This document shows, piece by piece, positions 1 to 7,757 of a stretch of DNA of 64,000 nucleotides. Position 1 is the first letter of the stretch; every line of letters starts with the position of its first letter. Both the position numbers and the translations under genes were made by a program. The notes under the pieces were generated by a model. It was not told the origin of the DNA and did not search any database. It saw only the letters and a program-made list of their open reading frames with translations. The stretch is from Acidimicrobiaceae bacterium (lineage in GTDB: Bacteria; Actinomycetota; Acidimicrobiia; Acidimicrobiales; RAAP-2), in contig PMTF01000006.1 in assembly GCA_003167415.1 (NCBI GenBank), forward strand, positions 50,898 to 114,897. Reading direction: 5' to 3'.

Positions 1-922
1 GCACCGGCGAGTCGCAGCACCCGCTGTTGTCTTCGGGTCCATAGGGAGAGGCGTCCTCGTAGCCGCCCTCGTCCCACATGATGAAAATTGCCGAGTTACC
101 CTTCCAGGTCGAGGACTTCATGATCGCGGAAACCCAAGTGTTCAAGAAGTTGTCACCATCTTGATAAAGGGTCGCCTGGTTGGGGTCCGTCGGCGAATTC
201 GGGTATGGGCATGACGGGGCACCCCCGTGCATGTCGTCGCAGATGTTCGGGGTGATCCACGAGAACTGCGGCACGTTGCCGTCTGCTAGGTCCGTGCTCA
301 GCTGGGTGAGCGGGACAACTTTGGCAGCGAGCTGCGGGTTGTTGAAAATGTCCGGATACTGCATGAAGGGGTTGTGCTTGCGAACGTACAGAGCCGAGCC
401 GGTGTCGTGTCCCGTGCAGTTCGGGTCAAGGCTCGGGTTGGAGCAATCGCCGTAGTTGCCCGTGTAACTGGCCGACGGCATCGACTCCATGTATCCCTTC
501 CAGCTGACACGCGCTTGGCTGAGCTGATCGAAAAGGCTCAGGTGGTTGAAATACCCAAGGTCAGCTTGGGCTTCGTCGTCGGAGTTTGAACCCCAGGTGC
601 TCCCGCTCGTCACGGCGACATAGTTCGGCAGGCTTGTGTGCGTCACGCCGTAGTAGTTGGTGGCGAGGCCGTAGTTGTTCGCCAGACTTCGGATAAAGGT
701 CGTGTTCGGATTCGACGCGCTGAGTAAGTCTGAATACGACGTGTTTTCCATCATGATTACGAAGACGTGGTCCAAGTGTGGGAACGGAGCCGCGTTGGAA
801 TCGAAGGCAGGCCTCGCCGCGGAACTGGAGGCCACGGCGGGCACGCCGAGCCCAATTCCAAGCCCGACTAGCGCGGACGCGCTGGCAATTAGCGCGGCCC
901 TTCTTAGGTGAAAATTGCGCAT
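1..922 (-). CDS. Secreted phosphoesterase, phospholipase C/acid phosphatase family (C-terminus off the window)
   Basis: The frame is open from ATG at 922 to the window edge (307 codons), so the C-terminus is missing. The N-terminus MRNFHLRRAALIASASALVG, followed by an Ala/Gly/Val-rich stretch ending in AVASSSAA, is a signal peptide, so the product should be exported. Mature-part motifs fit the phosphoesterase family (PF04185): HVFVIMMENTSYSDLL near the start, HTSLPNYVAVTSG (metal/nucleophile region), HGGAP, and a late IMWDEGGYED metal-binding motif. Members hydrolyse phosphate esters or phospholipids outside the cell; the substrate here cannot be told. The gene lies on the far side of the leftmost tRNA-Glu scar, in element 0 or older chromosome. 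Family assignment is firm, specificity is not. Confidence 0.85.
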   Translation of the reverse strand, partial: MRNFHLRRAALIASASALVGLGIGLGVPAVASSSAARPAFDSNAAPFPHLDHVFVIMMENTSYSDLLSASNPNTTFIRSLANNYGLATNYYGVTHTSLPNYVAVTSGSTWGSNSDDEAQADLGYFNHLSLFDQLSQARVSWKGYMESMPSASYTGNYGDCSNPSLDPNCTGHDTGSALYVRKHNPFMQYPDIFNNPQLAAKVVPLTQLSTDLADGNVPQFSWITPNICDDMHGGAPSCPYPNSPTDPNQATLYQDGDNFLNTWVSAIMKSSTWKGNSAIFIMWDEGGYEDASPYGPEDNSGCCDSPV

Positions 923-1119
923 GAATTATCCTCTCGTCTGGTAAAGAGACGGTGTGGCTCAATTCGTCATCCGCCGCTAAGTGTTATTTAGCACGTGACG
1001 GGAATCCAAGCAACCGAAAGCGAGCGTCTCAGTCGGTCCTGCATTAGCAAGAAAGTGCCGAAGAGAACCCACTCCCGACGAAATGTGACGCTCTCCGTTC
1101 AAATGCTGGCACGCGTTTT

Positions 1120-1267
1120 GGTACACGCATCGCATTTCTTTCGGTCGATTTGACAGATGGAGCCTTTTCTACCGGCGGATTCCCGACGCAGCATTCTTGC
1201 CGATGATGAGTTCGCCTTCCCATTGGCCCGGGATCGCCCGGTCCTTGCTGGAGCGGATGCTTCCTCA
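1120..1267 (-). pseudogene. IS30-family transposase remnant
   Basis: On the minus strand, codons between 1261 and 1169 read DRAIPGQWEGELIIGK, matching the signature around the first catalytic Asp of IS30-type DDE transposases (usual form DRAVPGHWEGDLIIG). The catalytic D is E here, a stop follows after 31 codons, and a shifted frame continues with weak similarity (VEKAPSVKSTERNAM). No HTH N-terminus or remaining DDE residues are visible. It is a decayed fragment in the 640-base gene-free stretch between the phosphoesterase and the VOC gene; nothing else coding is seen there. Confidence 0.55.
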
Positions 1268-1361
1268 CTTCCCCGGTAAAGGGCTGGTCGACCCGCGACC
1301 CTCTATCAGCTTCCCAAGTTGAGAACGTGAGTTTGGTCAAAGATCCTCGTGTCCAAAAAGT

Positions 1362-1453
1362 GGACACCTCCCGTGATCGGTGATGAGTTATGTGTGGCTC
1401 AAACCATTGCCATGTAAGTGCTTCGTGACTACTTGCATTGATTTTGAGGTGTC
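1362..1453 (+). repeat. About 90-bp repeat, copy 1
   Basis: Begins GGACACCTCCCGTGATCGGT and ends TTTTGAGGTG. It aligns loosely over its length with copies at 2025, 18676 and 34437. Just upstream, 1349-1367 forms a small inverted repeat (GTGTCC / GGACAC). This is the most diverged copy and is not followed by a tRNA-Glu scar. Confidence 0.5.
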
Positions 1454-1561
1454 CTTCACCACGTCAATCTGGGAGCCGGGAACATCAGAATTCGTGCGAC
1501 CTCGAACTTAGGAGTCGTTGCTGATTCCTGAGCTTCCAGGTCTTGGCGAACTTGCCCCGTG

Positions 1562-1930
1562 TTAGTCGAGGAGCTGTGTTGCCAAGCAGAATGGGTGACC
1601 CGCCGGGTCGAGAAGGATTCGCCAATGCTCCGGATTAGTTTGCTCTGTCGCGACCCGAGCACCCAAACGCACCGCATCAGTTTGCGCTGCGTCAAGGTCG
1701 TCGACTTTCAAGTGCAGATGCATCTGTTTCGGCACGGTCGGGTCCGGCCAAGTGGGCGGCTTATAGTCCTGAACCTTGACAGCGACCAGCCAGTCTTCGT
1801 CCACCTTGACAGCGTGGAACTCGTCGTTGCGATGTGCGACTTCGCCGCCGAGGAGCGCCGCCCAGAAGTCAGCGAGGACGGAAGGGTCAGAGCAGTCCAG
1901 CGCCGTTAAACCCAGTCGCGCCGTCGCCAT
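1562..1930 (-). CDS. VOC-family (glyoxalase-like) protein
   Basis: A 122-residue single VOC domain of the Glyoxalase_6 type: MATARLGLTALDCSDPSVLA opens the first beta-alpha-beta-beta-beta module, and the second module runs through QMHLHLKVDDLDAAQ to ILLDPAGHPFCLA near the end. VOC proteins bind a metal and act as lyases, dioxygenases or resistance proteins; the reaction here is unknown. The frame stays open upstream to 2170, but that extension does not look like protein and overlaps repeat DNA, so ATG 1930 was chosen by family alignment. It is monocistronic and is the last gene before the right end of element 0. Confidence 0.8.
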   Translation of the reverse strand: MATARLGLTALDCSDPSVLADFWAALLGGEVAHRNDEFHAVKVDEDWLVAVKVQDYKPPTWPDPTVPKQMHLHLKVDDLDAAQTDAVRLGARVATEQTNPEHWRILLDPAGHPFCLATQLLD

Positions 1931-2024
1931 TCCTGGGAGCCTATGCGACACCCATGAGACTGACATTGGCCGAGTCACAGTCTGACGCTGGTTCAGACGG
2001 CGACGTGATTTGGCGCGGCATGTT

Positions 2025-2114
2025 GAACACCTCCTGAAAACGGTGGTCGAGATAAATTTGCTTAAACCGTTTCCCTGCAAGTGTTTCGCAGAATCTTTCA
2101 TCGAATTTGAGGTG
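2025..2114 (+). repeat. About 90-bp repeat, copy 2 (right end of element 0)
   Basis: Starts GAACACCTCCTGAAAACGGT and ends ATTTGAGGTG. It leads directly into the paired TGGGCAT arm-like repeats and the tRNA-Glu scar. The right end of element 2 (34437 onward) has the same order, so the repeat is part of a shared right-end module. Confidence 0.65.
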
Positions 2115-2118
2115 GTTT

Positions 2119-2140
2119 TGGGCATTGACTGGGCATTAGC
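2119..2140 (+). other. Paired 11-bp arm-type repeats, right end of element 0
   Basis: TGGGCATTGAC and TGGGCATTAGC stand head to tail at an 11-bp period, about 80 bases before the scar at 2222. The same arrangement (YGGGCATNNNN repeated every 11 bp) occurs near every element end in this array, as expected for arm-type sites of a tyrosine integrase. Binding is inferred. Confidence 0.55.
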
Positions 2141-2221
2141 GGCCCTATTTCTGCGGAAAAACGGCAACATCGACCTACACGCCCGGTGAACTGAAATCGA
2201 TCGTCACCAGGAATTACGAAG

Positions 2222-2267
2222 CACCCCCAACGGGATTCGAACCCGTGCCGCCACCTTGAAAGGGTGG
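2222..2267 (-). repeat. Attachment-site scar: 3' half of tRNA-Glu, copy 1
   Basis: These 46 bases are identical to the 3' part of the intact tRNA-Glu at 41618-41690, from the discriminator through the T arm to the 3' side of the anticodon arm. The 5' half is absent, so it cannot make a tRNA. It marks the junction between element 0 and element 1. The region 2268-2614 holds the left end of element 1 (arm repeats at 2348) and no gene that I can support. Confidence 0.9.
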
Positions 2268-2347
2268 GTGAATTCAGATCTGCACGAGGGTGAAACCACT
2301 GATCAACAGCAATATCCTGCGACGTAAATTTCTGCTCAGGGAGCCTT

Positions 2348-2369
2348 CGGGCATACTGCGGGCATAAGC
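2348..2369 (+). other. Paired arm-type repeats, left end of element 1
   Basis: CGGGCATACTG followed directly by CGGGCATAAGC. Element 3 has the same pair at the equivalent distance from its left scar (34760), and the DNA between scar and repeats is also similar (shared TGAAACC.CTGATCAAC). Confidence 0.6.
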
Positions 2370-2595
2370 GGTCACTGCCTCCTTCAACAGGTAAGTGTGA
2401 TTCAATGCTGACGAGGACTTCGTTCTACGTACATTAGATCGGGGTCTCGTTAATTCGTATGCCCAACGAGGGCACCTTCCACTTTCAGAATTGCTATCGA
2501 CAGTTTCCCAGTTCGGCAGCAACGTGAGACGGCGGTTGGAAAGTCGCCGGAGTCTCACCAAGGAAGTTGTTGCAGCGCTTCACGACCTTTGCGCG

Positions 2596-2633
2596 GAGTT
2601 ATCAACCATGCATCTCACTCTGCTGCCGGGCTC
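2596..2633 (+). repeat. 38-bp direct repeat flanking the GNAT gene, downstream copy
   Basis: Matches 3400-3437 at about 30 of 38 positions (shared core CATCTCACTYTGCTRCCG). This copy spans the stop codon end of the acetyltransferase gene, and the other lies just upstream of its start. It may be a duplicated gene end. Confidence 0.5.
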
Positions 2634-3355
2634 CTCCTTGAATAAGTACGCCAGCGTGGTTCGAGAACATAGCCGAGTGCAACGTTTGCGCCGAGACTGG
2701 CACTATTGGTCTCGGCGCCACCCGTCGAGAACCACCTGACGCCGGCACAGTACAGCGCGACGATTGAAGCTGCCTTGACGGCTGCGCCGATTCCGTTTCC
2801 ACGAAAGGCGGGCAGAACTGAAGTGAACTCCGTATTCCACCTTTCGTCGTGTGGCGCCACGAGGGTCGCCGCTACCAGCTCACCAAACACCAAGGCGCCC
2901 CAAGCGCGTGCCCCGCCATCTAACTGCGCAGTCAAGCTCTCAACACTTGGTGCTCCGTGGCGAGCGGCCGGTGACGAAGGGTAATCGATTGCGTTCGCGG
3001 ATTCAAGTACGACAACAGCCACGAGATCGTCTCCGAGGAGCTCACGAATTATGAGGCCTTCGATGGACATCGACTCGACTCTGTCCTGAATCGGCGACAG
3101 GTCACTGTCATCGTCGAACCGGAGGTTCGCTCCCCAGGAGTACCCGGTGATCGCGTAACCACGACCTTCGAGGTCAGCGCAACGCGGGTCGTCCTCCCTA
3201 ACGAAGACAACATCGTCAACGCGACTCTCGTCTCGGGGCTGCGTCACCTTCCTGAGTGTACCGAGGCAACTTCTGTTGGCCAGATAGCTGCATGAACCCT
3301 CCAAGTTGCTTCGTGGACGATCGACACGCGCGAGAGAGCCGTCGGACTCCTCCAT
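2615..3355 (-). CDS. GNAT-family N-acetyltransferase
   Basis: 246 residues. The C-terminal half has the acetyl-CoA binding core of the GNAT fold: a beta strand TEFTSVLPA, then FRGNGIGAAVKAA (R/Q-x-x-G-x-G/A loop and helix), then ASLGANVALGYV and a final strand. The N-terminal half is a diverged GNAT-like or family-specific region. GNAT enzymes acetylate amines on small molecules or proteins; the substrate is unknown. The frame extends to a TTG at 3409, but ATG 3355 is preceded by GAGGG at a good distance and was chosen. The gene sits alone and is bracketed by imperfect 38-bp direct repeats. Confidence 0.75.
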   Translation of the reverse strand: MEESDGSLARVDRPRSNLEGSCSYLANRSCLGTLRKVTQPRDESRVDDVVFVREDDPRCADLEGRGYAITGYSWGANLRFDDDSDLSPIQDRVESMSIEGLIIRELLGDDLVAVVVLESANAIDYPSSPAARHGAPSVESLTAQLDGGARAWGALVFGELVAATLVAPHDERWNTEFTSVLPAFRGNGIGAAVKAASIVALYCAGVRWFSTGGAETNSASLGANVALGYVLEPRWRTYSRRSPAAE

Positions 3356-3399
3356 TATGGCACCCTCAATTGAGGTCACACCTCTATGCAGCCTCGAGC

Positions 3400-3437
3400 G
3401 ACTTACCAACCATTCATCTCACTTTGCTACCGAACTC
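3400..3437 (+). repeat. 38-bp direct repeat flanking the GNAT gene, upstream copy
   Basis: Partner of 2596-2633, in the same orientation. Read on the minus strand it lies just before the acetyltransferase start region. Confidence 0.5.
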
Positions 3438-3488
3438 AACAGTTTCCGATAGTCGTTGTACCGTTGAGCACAAAGCGGGAGATTGGTG

Positions 3489-3680
3489 ATGCGCGCTCGC
3501 CGAATCACTTGTAGGGTCGCCGTCCTGACGGTCGCCGCAATATCGGCACTCAACCTCTTCGCGGTTGCTGCACTTTACGGGCCGAGGTTGACGTCGACGA
3601 ATCGCTGTTTTGAACTTGAATTGACGAAGTCATGCAAAAGTCACACTGAGACGTGGCTCCATTGGCCACCTGTGTCATAG
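3489..3680 (+). CDS. Small exported or membrane-anchored protein, unknown
   Basis: 63 residues starting MRARRITCRVAVLTVAAISA: a basic N-terminus and one hydrophobic helix, then a short polar tail with two Cys. A GGGAG motif lies 7 bases before ATG 3489. The last 40 bases overlap the end of the convergent beta-propeller gene, so the tail could be fortuitous, and the frame may be the remnant of a longer secreted protein. I do not recognise a family. Confidence 0.35.
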   Translation: MRARRITCRVAVLTVAAISALNLFAVAALYGPRLTSTNRCFELELTKSCKSHTETWLHWPPVS

Positions 3681-4861
3681 GTGGCGTATAAGGACGAGGC
3701 AGTCTGGCTCGATTGTTGCCGCACAATTGCGAAGCCGTTTGAACGACTCGTGAACACGACTTGGGAGACCGAGCGTTGTAGAACGACTCGCCAACTTCGT
3801 CCCCAGTCCGTACTTCGAATCACCTGAACGCCTGAATTCGTCGCCTGCTGAAGCAGGATTGTCCCTGGTACGGGCGTAGCTGGCAGTCCCGGCACAGCCG
3901 CGATACCTCGGTGATATGAACTTGAAAGTTCTCGAAACGGTTTGAACGTTGTGCCAGCGTCGTAGGAGATGAAGAGCCACGACGCACCGTTGTTCCAATT
4001 AGGCGGGACCGAAGAAGTCGGTGGAATTACGATTTCAGCACTTTGGCACTCGGCGAGAAGAACCTTGTCGGTCACGGTAGTAATCGGACAAAAACTCTCA
4101 CCGAAGTCCTGGATAGATGAACTGTTCCATGCATTCCAAGAGCCGTCGTTCGACAAACGTGCGCTCGCGATGAAACTGCGATCGTTCCCCGCCAACAACC
4201 ATCCGTTGGTTCCCACGAAGTTGAAGTCAGCCTGCACCTGCGTACCACCGGCGGGCATCTCCATTTGAGCGTTTGACTTACTCGTCCATTGATCCAGGTT
4301 TGATCGAGTAGCCAGAATTTGGGCTTTACCACTCTCGAACGACGCGCCGAAGAGGTATGTCCAAGCCTCGTGCGTCGCCATCTGGAGCACGCCGCCAGTT
4401 ACTCGGAGCGGACCTAGGCGAACTTGTCGCCACGTCTCGCCGCGGTTATGGGTTGACCACAGACGATTGACCCAGTTCGGATTGGAAGTGTTCGAAGTGG
4501 CCGGCGCAGGGACGGTGCCGTAGATCCATCCGTCTGTCGCGTCAGCGAAGTGAACGTTGAGGGTTACGTATGAGGTGTTGTAGTTGTTCCACGAGATGAG
4601 CTTTAGATCTTTGTTCAATTGGATCGGAGTAGGAACAACATTCCAAGTCGAAGCTGCGTCATTAGTGCTTCGCAGTGCAGCGCAAGTTCTCGCAGCGCAG
4701 TCATAGAACGAGAGCACGTAGCCAAGATGGGACGACGGGAAGGACAGAGAAATGGGGTCCAGTTGATGAGAAGTCGCTTCTGCCAATGTTGGACTGAGGT
4801 TAAGTGAAACGACGAGGACAATGCCGACTGACAGACGCCGTAATCTCGGTTTCTGAATCAT
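3641..4861 (-). CDS. Secreted beta-propeller-like (BNR/Asp-box) protein A
   Basis: 406 residues with a signal peptide (MIQKPRLRRLSVGIVLVVSL, cleavage likely near AEA). The rest is built from repeated segments with sialidase-type Asp-box features: LWSTHNRGETWRQV, LFISYDAGTTFKPF, VIRSTDWGRSWRVV and LYATYDTGGQWSHV, plus recurring DGWIYGTV and NGWLLAG strands. This pattern is typical of secreted beta-propellers, which bind or cleave glycans or serve as scaffolds; no catalytic set is evident. It is divergently transcribed from a clear paralog at 5051, with a dispersed intergenic repeat between them. A third, more distant relative lies in element 3 (40140). Confidence 0.75.
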   Translation of the reverse strand: MIQKPRLRRLSVGIVLVVSLNLSPTLAEATSHQLDPISLSFPSSHLGYVLSFYDCAARTCAALRSTNDAASTWNVVPTPIQLNKDLKLISWNNYNTSYVTLNVHFADATDGWIYGTVPAPATSNTSNPNWVNRLWSTHNRGETWRQVRLGPLRVTGGVLQMATHEAWTYLFGASFESGKAQILATRSNLDQWTSKSNAQMEMPAGGTQVQADFNFVGTNGWLLAGNDRSFIASARLSNDGSWNAWNSSSIQDFGESFCPITTVTDKVLLAECQSAEIVIPPTSSVPPNWNNGASWLFISYDAGTTFKPFRELSSSYHRGIAAVPGLPATPVPGTILLQQATNSGVQVIRSTDWGRSWRVVLQRSVSQVVFTSRSNGFAIVRQQSSQTASSLYATYDTGGQWSHVSV

Positions 4862-4974
4862 TCAAATTCCCTTGACTTGCTTGGTTTACCACGAAGCGGA
4901 ATCAGATCACCAGCGAGCGCTTAAACGTTGCACTCACTACTGGTCTGACTAAATCACGGTTGAAAATTTGTGGT

Positions 4975-4993
4975 GTCGGAGGCCCGACGTGAC
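4975..4993 (+). repeat. Dispersed intergenic repeat, copy 1 (partial)
   Basis: GTCGGAGGCCCGACGTGAC; the first part is a near-palindrome (TCGGA-GG-CCCGA). It lies in the divergent promoter region between the two beta-propeller genes. Related copies are at 6312, 7715, 8451, 8796, 9603, 36098 and 36757, all in elements 1 and 3. Confidence 0.6.
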
Positions 4994-5050
4994 TCTCAGC
5001 CATCTGATCAGACCCCCATGCCTTGGTTTGAGGAGCGTTAGATTCGCCTT

Positions 5051-6292
5051 ATGCGTCTCCGTTTGATCACATTCTTCTTGGTAGTGATCGCGGTGATAGT
5101 GCTGCTGTATGCGTTCGGAGGCGTCAAAAAGAATCCCACGAATCAGGCCTCGTCGAATCTAAATGGAAGTCCGTCGGCCAGATTTACGCCGATTTCGACT
5201 TCGTTCCCAACGGCTACCCGGGGCTGGGTCCTCGGTACGGTGCGCTGCTCCGTCCGACCAGCCTGCGTGCAACTTCGTTTCACGCGCGACGGCGGCGCTG
5301 CTTGGACGCCGGAAACGCTACCCAGAGCGCTTCTGACGCCGGTCGACCAGAAGTACCACAACTCAATTGCCGCCCTCAACTCGTCGGGCCTCAATGTTCG
5401 TTTCGCGAACGCACGCGACGGATGGATCTATGGCACAGTTGCAAACTTTGACTACTTCGGAGGAATTACGACCTCGCAATGGCTGGTACTTCTTTGGTCG
5501 ACGCACGATGGCGGGGTGACATGGACGAAATTGAACCCTCCGGGTCTCGCGTCACAGGGTCCAATCTATGACCTCGAGGTTTCCAATCATGAGGCCTATC
5601 TGCTGGGAGAAGGACCGAAGTTCACCGCAGTACTAGTGGAGTCACCCGTTCACAGTGATCACTGGAGCGTCGTCACGACACCGCCTTTGCAACCCCCCGC
5701 CGGCGGCAGTGAGACCAGTGGCAACATCGCAGTGAGCGGGCACGCGGGTTGGCTCGTTGAGGGAAACGATCGTGGTATCACGGGAAGTTTGCGTCTCAAT
5801 CGAGAGAGTCAATGGACTGCGTGGTCGCCACCTTGCGCGTCCGTGGGTGACAGCTACGTCGTACCTGTGGTGAGTGACGCCCGTCATCTCGTCGCAGTCT
5901 GTGAAATAGGAGGCGTGTTCTCCCAACCGTCGCCGACCGCCCCACCAGGCGCAACGCCGGGCTCGTGGTGGCTCTACGTGTCGAACAACGCAGGCTCGAA
6001 CTTTTACGCTGTGCGCAAATTGCACGGCGCAGGCGGTTACTTCTCTGCGCTTGCGTCGCCAACCCCCGATGTCTTCTTCTTTCAGTACGATCTTGGCTCT
6101 GGCCTGGAACTGGTGATCAGTCGGGATGCGGGGAGGCATGCGCACGTTGTCTTTCACGGTCCCGTGACCTACTTGCACTTCATAAATACGACTGACGGAA
6201 TCGGCATCGCCGAGTCACCGTCCAATACTTCTGAGATGATCGTGACACACGATGGGGGAAGGTCCTGGTTCGTCCAACGATTCACCTCTTGA
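5051..6292 (+). CDS. Membrane-anchored beta-propeller-like (BNR/Asp-box) protein B
   Basis: 413 residues. The N-terminal hydrophobic segment MRLRLITFFLVVIAVIVLLY is an uncleaved anchor or a signal peptide. The outside part parallels protein A along its length: RFANARDGWIYGTV, LLWSTHDGGVTWTKL, GWLVEGNDRGITGSLRL, LYVSNNAGSNFYAV, LVISRDAGRHAHVV and MIVTHDGGRSWFVQ. The Asp-box-like S/T-x-D-x-G-x-x-W repeats imply a beta-propeller. Function is unknown; a surface-binding or adhesive role is inferred. It forms a divergent pair with protein A, suggesting duplication within the element. Confidence 0.75.
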   Translation: MRLRLITFFLVVIAVIVLLYAFGGVKKNPTNQASSNLNGSPSARFTPISTSFPTATRGWVLGTVRCSVRPACVQLRFTRDGGAAWTPETLPRALLTPVDQKYHNSIAALNSSGLNVRFANARDGWIYGTVANFDYFGGITTSQWLVLLWSTHDGGVTWTKLNPPGLASQGPIYDLEVSNHEAYLLGEGPKFTAVLVESPVHSDHWSVVTTPPLQPPAGGSETSGNIAVSGHAGWLVEGNDRGITGSLRLNRESQWTAWSPPCASVGDSYVVPVVSDARHLVAVCEIGGVFSQPSPTAPPGATPGSWWLYVSNNAGSNFYAVRKLHGAGGYFSALASPTPDVFFFQYDLGSGLELVISRDAGRHAHVVFHGPVTYLHFINTTDGIGIAESPSNTSEMIVTHDGGRSWFVQRFTS

Positions 6293-6311
6293 TTGTCGTG
6301 GTGACATTCGA

Positions 6312-6353
6312 GTCGCAGGGCCGACGTGACAGGTCTGCAACCCTTCATTGGCG
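6312..6353 (+). repeat. Dispersed intergenic repeat, copy 2
   Basis: A 42-base unit running from GTCGCAGGGCCGACGTGACA to CATTGGCG, just after the stop of the beta-propeller gene. It is the closest match to copy 3 at 7715. Confidence 0.65.
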
Positions 6354-6390
6354 GTTGACCAAAAGCCTTATGAAATAAGGCACAAATTTG

Positions 6391-6432
6391 CGGAGGTACG
6401 GGGACTCGAACCCCGGGCCCCTTGCATGCCAT
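6391..6432 (-). repeat. Orphan 3' half of a tRNA-Ala(GGC)
   Basis: On the minus strand these 42 bases give the loop and 3' side of an Ala anticodon arm (anticodon GGC, then A-T-GCAAG), a complete T arm (CGGGG TTCGAGT CCCCG), the acceptor strand TACCTCC and discriminator G. The DNA beyond 6432 does not continue as a tRNA 5' half, and no tRNA-Ala gene is in the window. It looks like an attachment site carried by, or left by, a different element that targets tRNA-Ala. Apart from the repeat at 6312 and the hairpin at 6535, the stretch 6293-6721 holds nothing else I can support. Confidence 0.75.
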
Positions 6433-6534
6433 CGGCTCGAAGCCAGTTCGACGGCGTTCGCCATGGTTCATTCTGGTTGCAATTACTGGGCAGTTCATCC
6501 GGCTCCGTTCGCGTAAATCTGCCTGAATTCAACT

Positions 6535-6576
6535 CAACTGCTGAAGTTACTGCTGAAGTAAGGTCTTCAGCAGTTG
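6535..6576 (+). promoter_or_regulatory. Long perfect inverted repeat upstream of the membrane protein gene
   Basis: CAACTGCTGAAG and CTTCAGCAGTTG are perfect 12-bp arms around an 18-base loop, which itself contains another CTGCTGAAG. It sits about 145 bases before the gene at 6722. It could be a terminator without a U tract, an operator, or a folded leader. Confidence 0.5.
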
Positions 6577-6721
6577 CTTCAGCGTTAGACGTCCGAGTTC
6601 TTTGAAGCCGGCACGAATTTCCCAGGTTTGTTGACTTCAAGTTTCTCGCCCCACCTGCTGAACGGAGTTCAGAGGTTCGTTTAGCGATACTCTCAGGCTT
6701 TGAAACTTTCAAGAAGGTGAA

Positions 6722-7516
6722 ATGTCTGATCTGAATGGCGGGGATCAATCGGCCCCAAGAAATCCTGCCGACCTAACCCTAACGACGGTGGGGCAAGTTA
6801 TTGGACTGTTTGTCGTTCTTGTTCCTCTATGTGGTTACTTAGGCTTTCTGATCTTCTTCTCAATCAATTCCCGACTGTGGTCGTATGACGTATTCAATAT
6901 CGCAATCGATCGATCGATCCCGTCCCTTGCAACTATCGGTGGGATGATTCTCTTCTTTTCACTTTTCGCAATTTTCCTCGAACACTTTGGAGCGCCACGT
7001 CGGGACAGTTCCCCGGATATGCGCAAAAGACGCCTTCGAGTGGTTCTTATTGGCGGAGCCGTCGTTCTACTTATTCTTCTTCTATTCGTTAATGCCTACT
7101 TTGCAATCTCATTTTTGGTCTATATTCCGATTTTCGGATGGTCGTACAGCAAGTGGCGTGTAGGAAACACGATCTCGTTCAGAAGTTTGTGGCGTCCACT
7201 GTCAATTCTCGTATTCATGTCTTCGTTGCTGGTGGCAGTTTTTTTGATCACTATGGATACTGGTTATGTGCGATTCACGCAGTCCGCGGGAATTCGTGGC
7301 GGCTATTACACGATCGTCGGAAGCAGCGGAGATCAGGAGTTGCTGCTTCCCTGTGCGATGAACAAACCGCTTATTTCAGTTAGCGATCAAACGCTGGTTT
7401 CCATCGTGTATGAGAAAACGAAGGAGAGCTTCGGGAGTCAGGGATTAATCAATATTTTGGAAAGTGGAACGTGGCCATCGCTGGAGTCCGGTTCGAACTC
7501 TTGTCCGAACAATTGA
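6722..7516 (+). CDS. Multi-pass membrane protein, unknown
   Basis: 264 residues with about five hydrophobic helices (near residues 24-48, 70-90, 107-130, 131-145 and 160-180), then a soluble C-terminal part of about 80 residues with two Cys. AAGGTG precedes ATG 6722 at close distance. No family motif is recognised. It is one of several single-gene units in element 1 separated by copies of the dispersed repeat; the next copy lies 200 bases after its stop. Confidence 0.6.
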   Translation: MSDLNGGDQSAPRNPADLTLTTVGQVIGLFVVLVPLCGYLGFLIFFSINSRLWSYDVFNIAIDRSIPSLATIGGMILFFSLFAIFLEHFGAPRRDSSPDMRKRRLRVVLIGGAVVLLILLLFVNAYFAISFLVYIPIFGWSYSKWRVGNTISFRSLWRPLSILVFMSSLLVAVFLITMDTGYVRFTQSAGIRGGYYTIVGSSGDQELLLPCAMNKPLISVSDQTLVSIVYEKTKESFGSQGLINILESGTWPSLESGSNSCPNN

Positions 7517-7714
7517 TTCAATCTCAACCACGTGGGCGGGCGGTTCTTGCGCGTTTTTGTGTCCGAGATCCTTAAGAACGGAGGTCGCTTGTCGAAGGCT
7601 TGGTCGATTCCTTGTTCATTTACCTCTATCACTAACCGTGCAGGTGGGCGGAGCACCTCCGTTTATCGTGGCGCTTGACGAGGTTGGACTAACGCAAGAT
7701 TGCAAACCTGTCGT

Positions 7715-7756
7715 GTCGGAGGTCCGACGTGACAGTTCTGCAACCTTTCATTGGCG
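7715..7756 (+). repeat. Dispersed intergenic repeat, copy 3
   Basis: From GTCGGAGGTCCGACGTGACA to CATTGGCG, 42 bases and the best full-length copy. The first 12 bases contain the palindrome TCGGA-GG-TCCGA. It ends two bases before the stop of the minus-strand gene at 7758. Confidence 0.7.
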
Positions 7757-7757
7757 C

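Noticed and set aside
2222..2267. Reading the three tRNA-Glu 3' copies (2222, 13208, 34634) as tRNA genes
   Set aside because: Each lacks the acceptor 5' strand, the D arm and the 5' side of the anticodon arm, so they are attachment scars.
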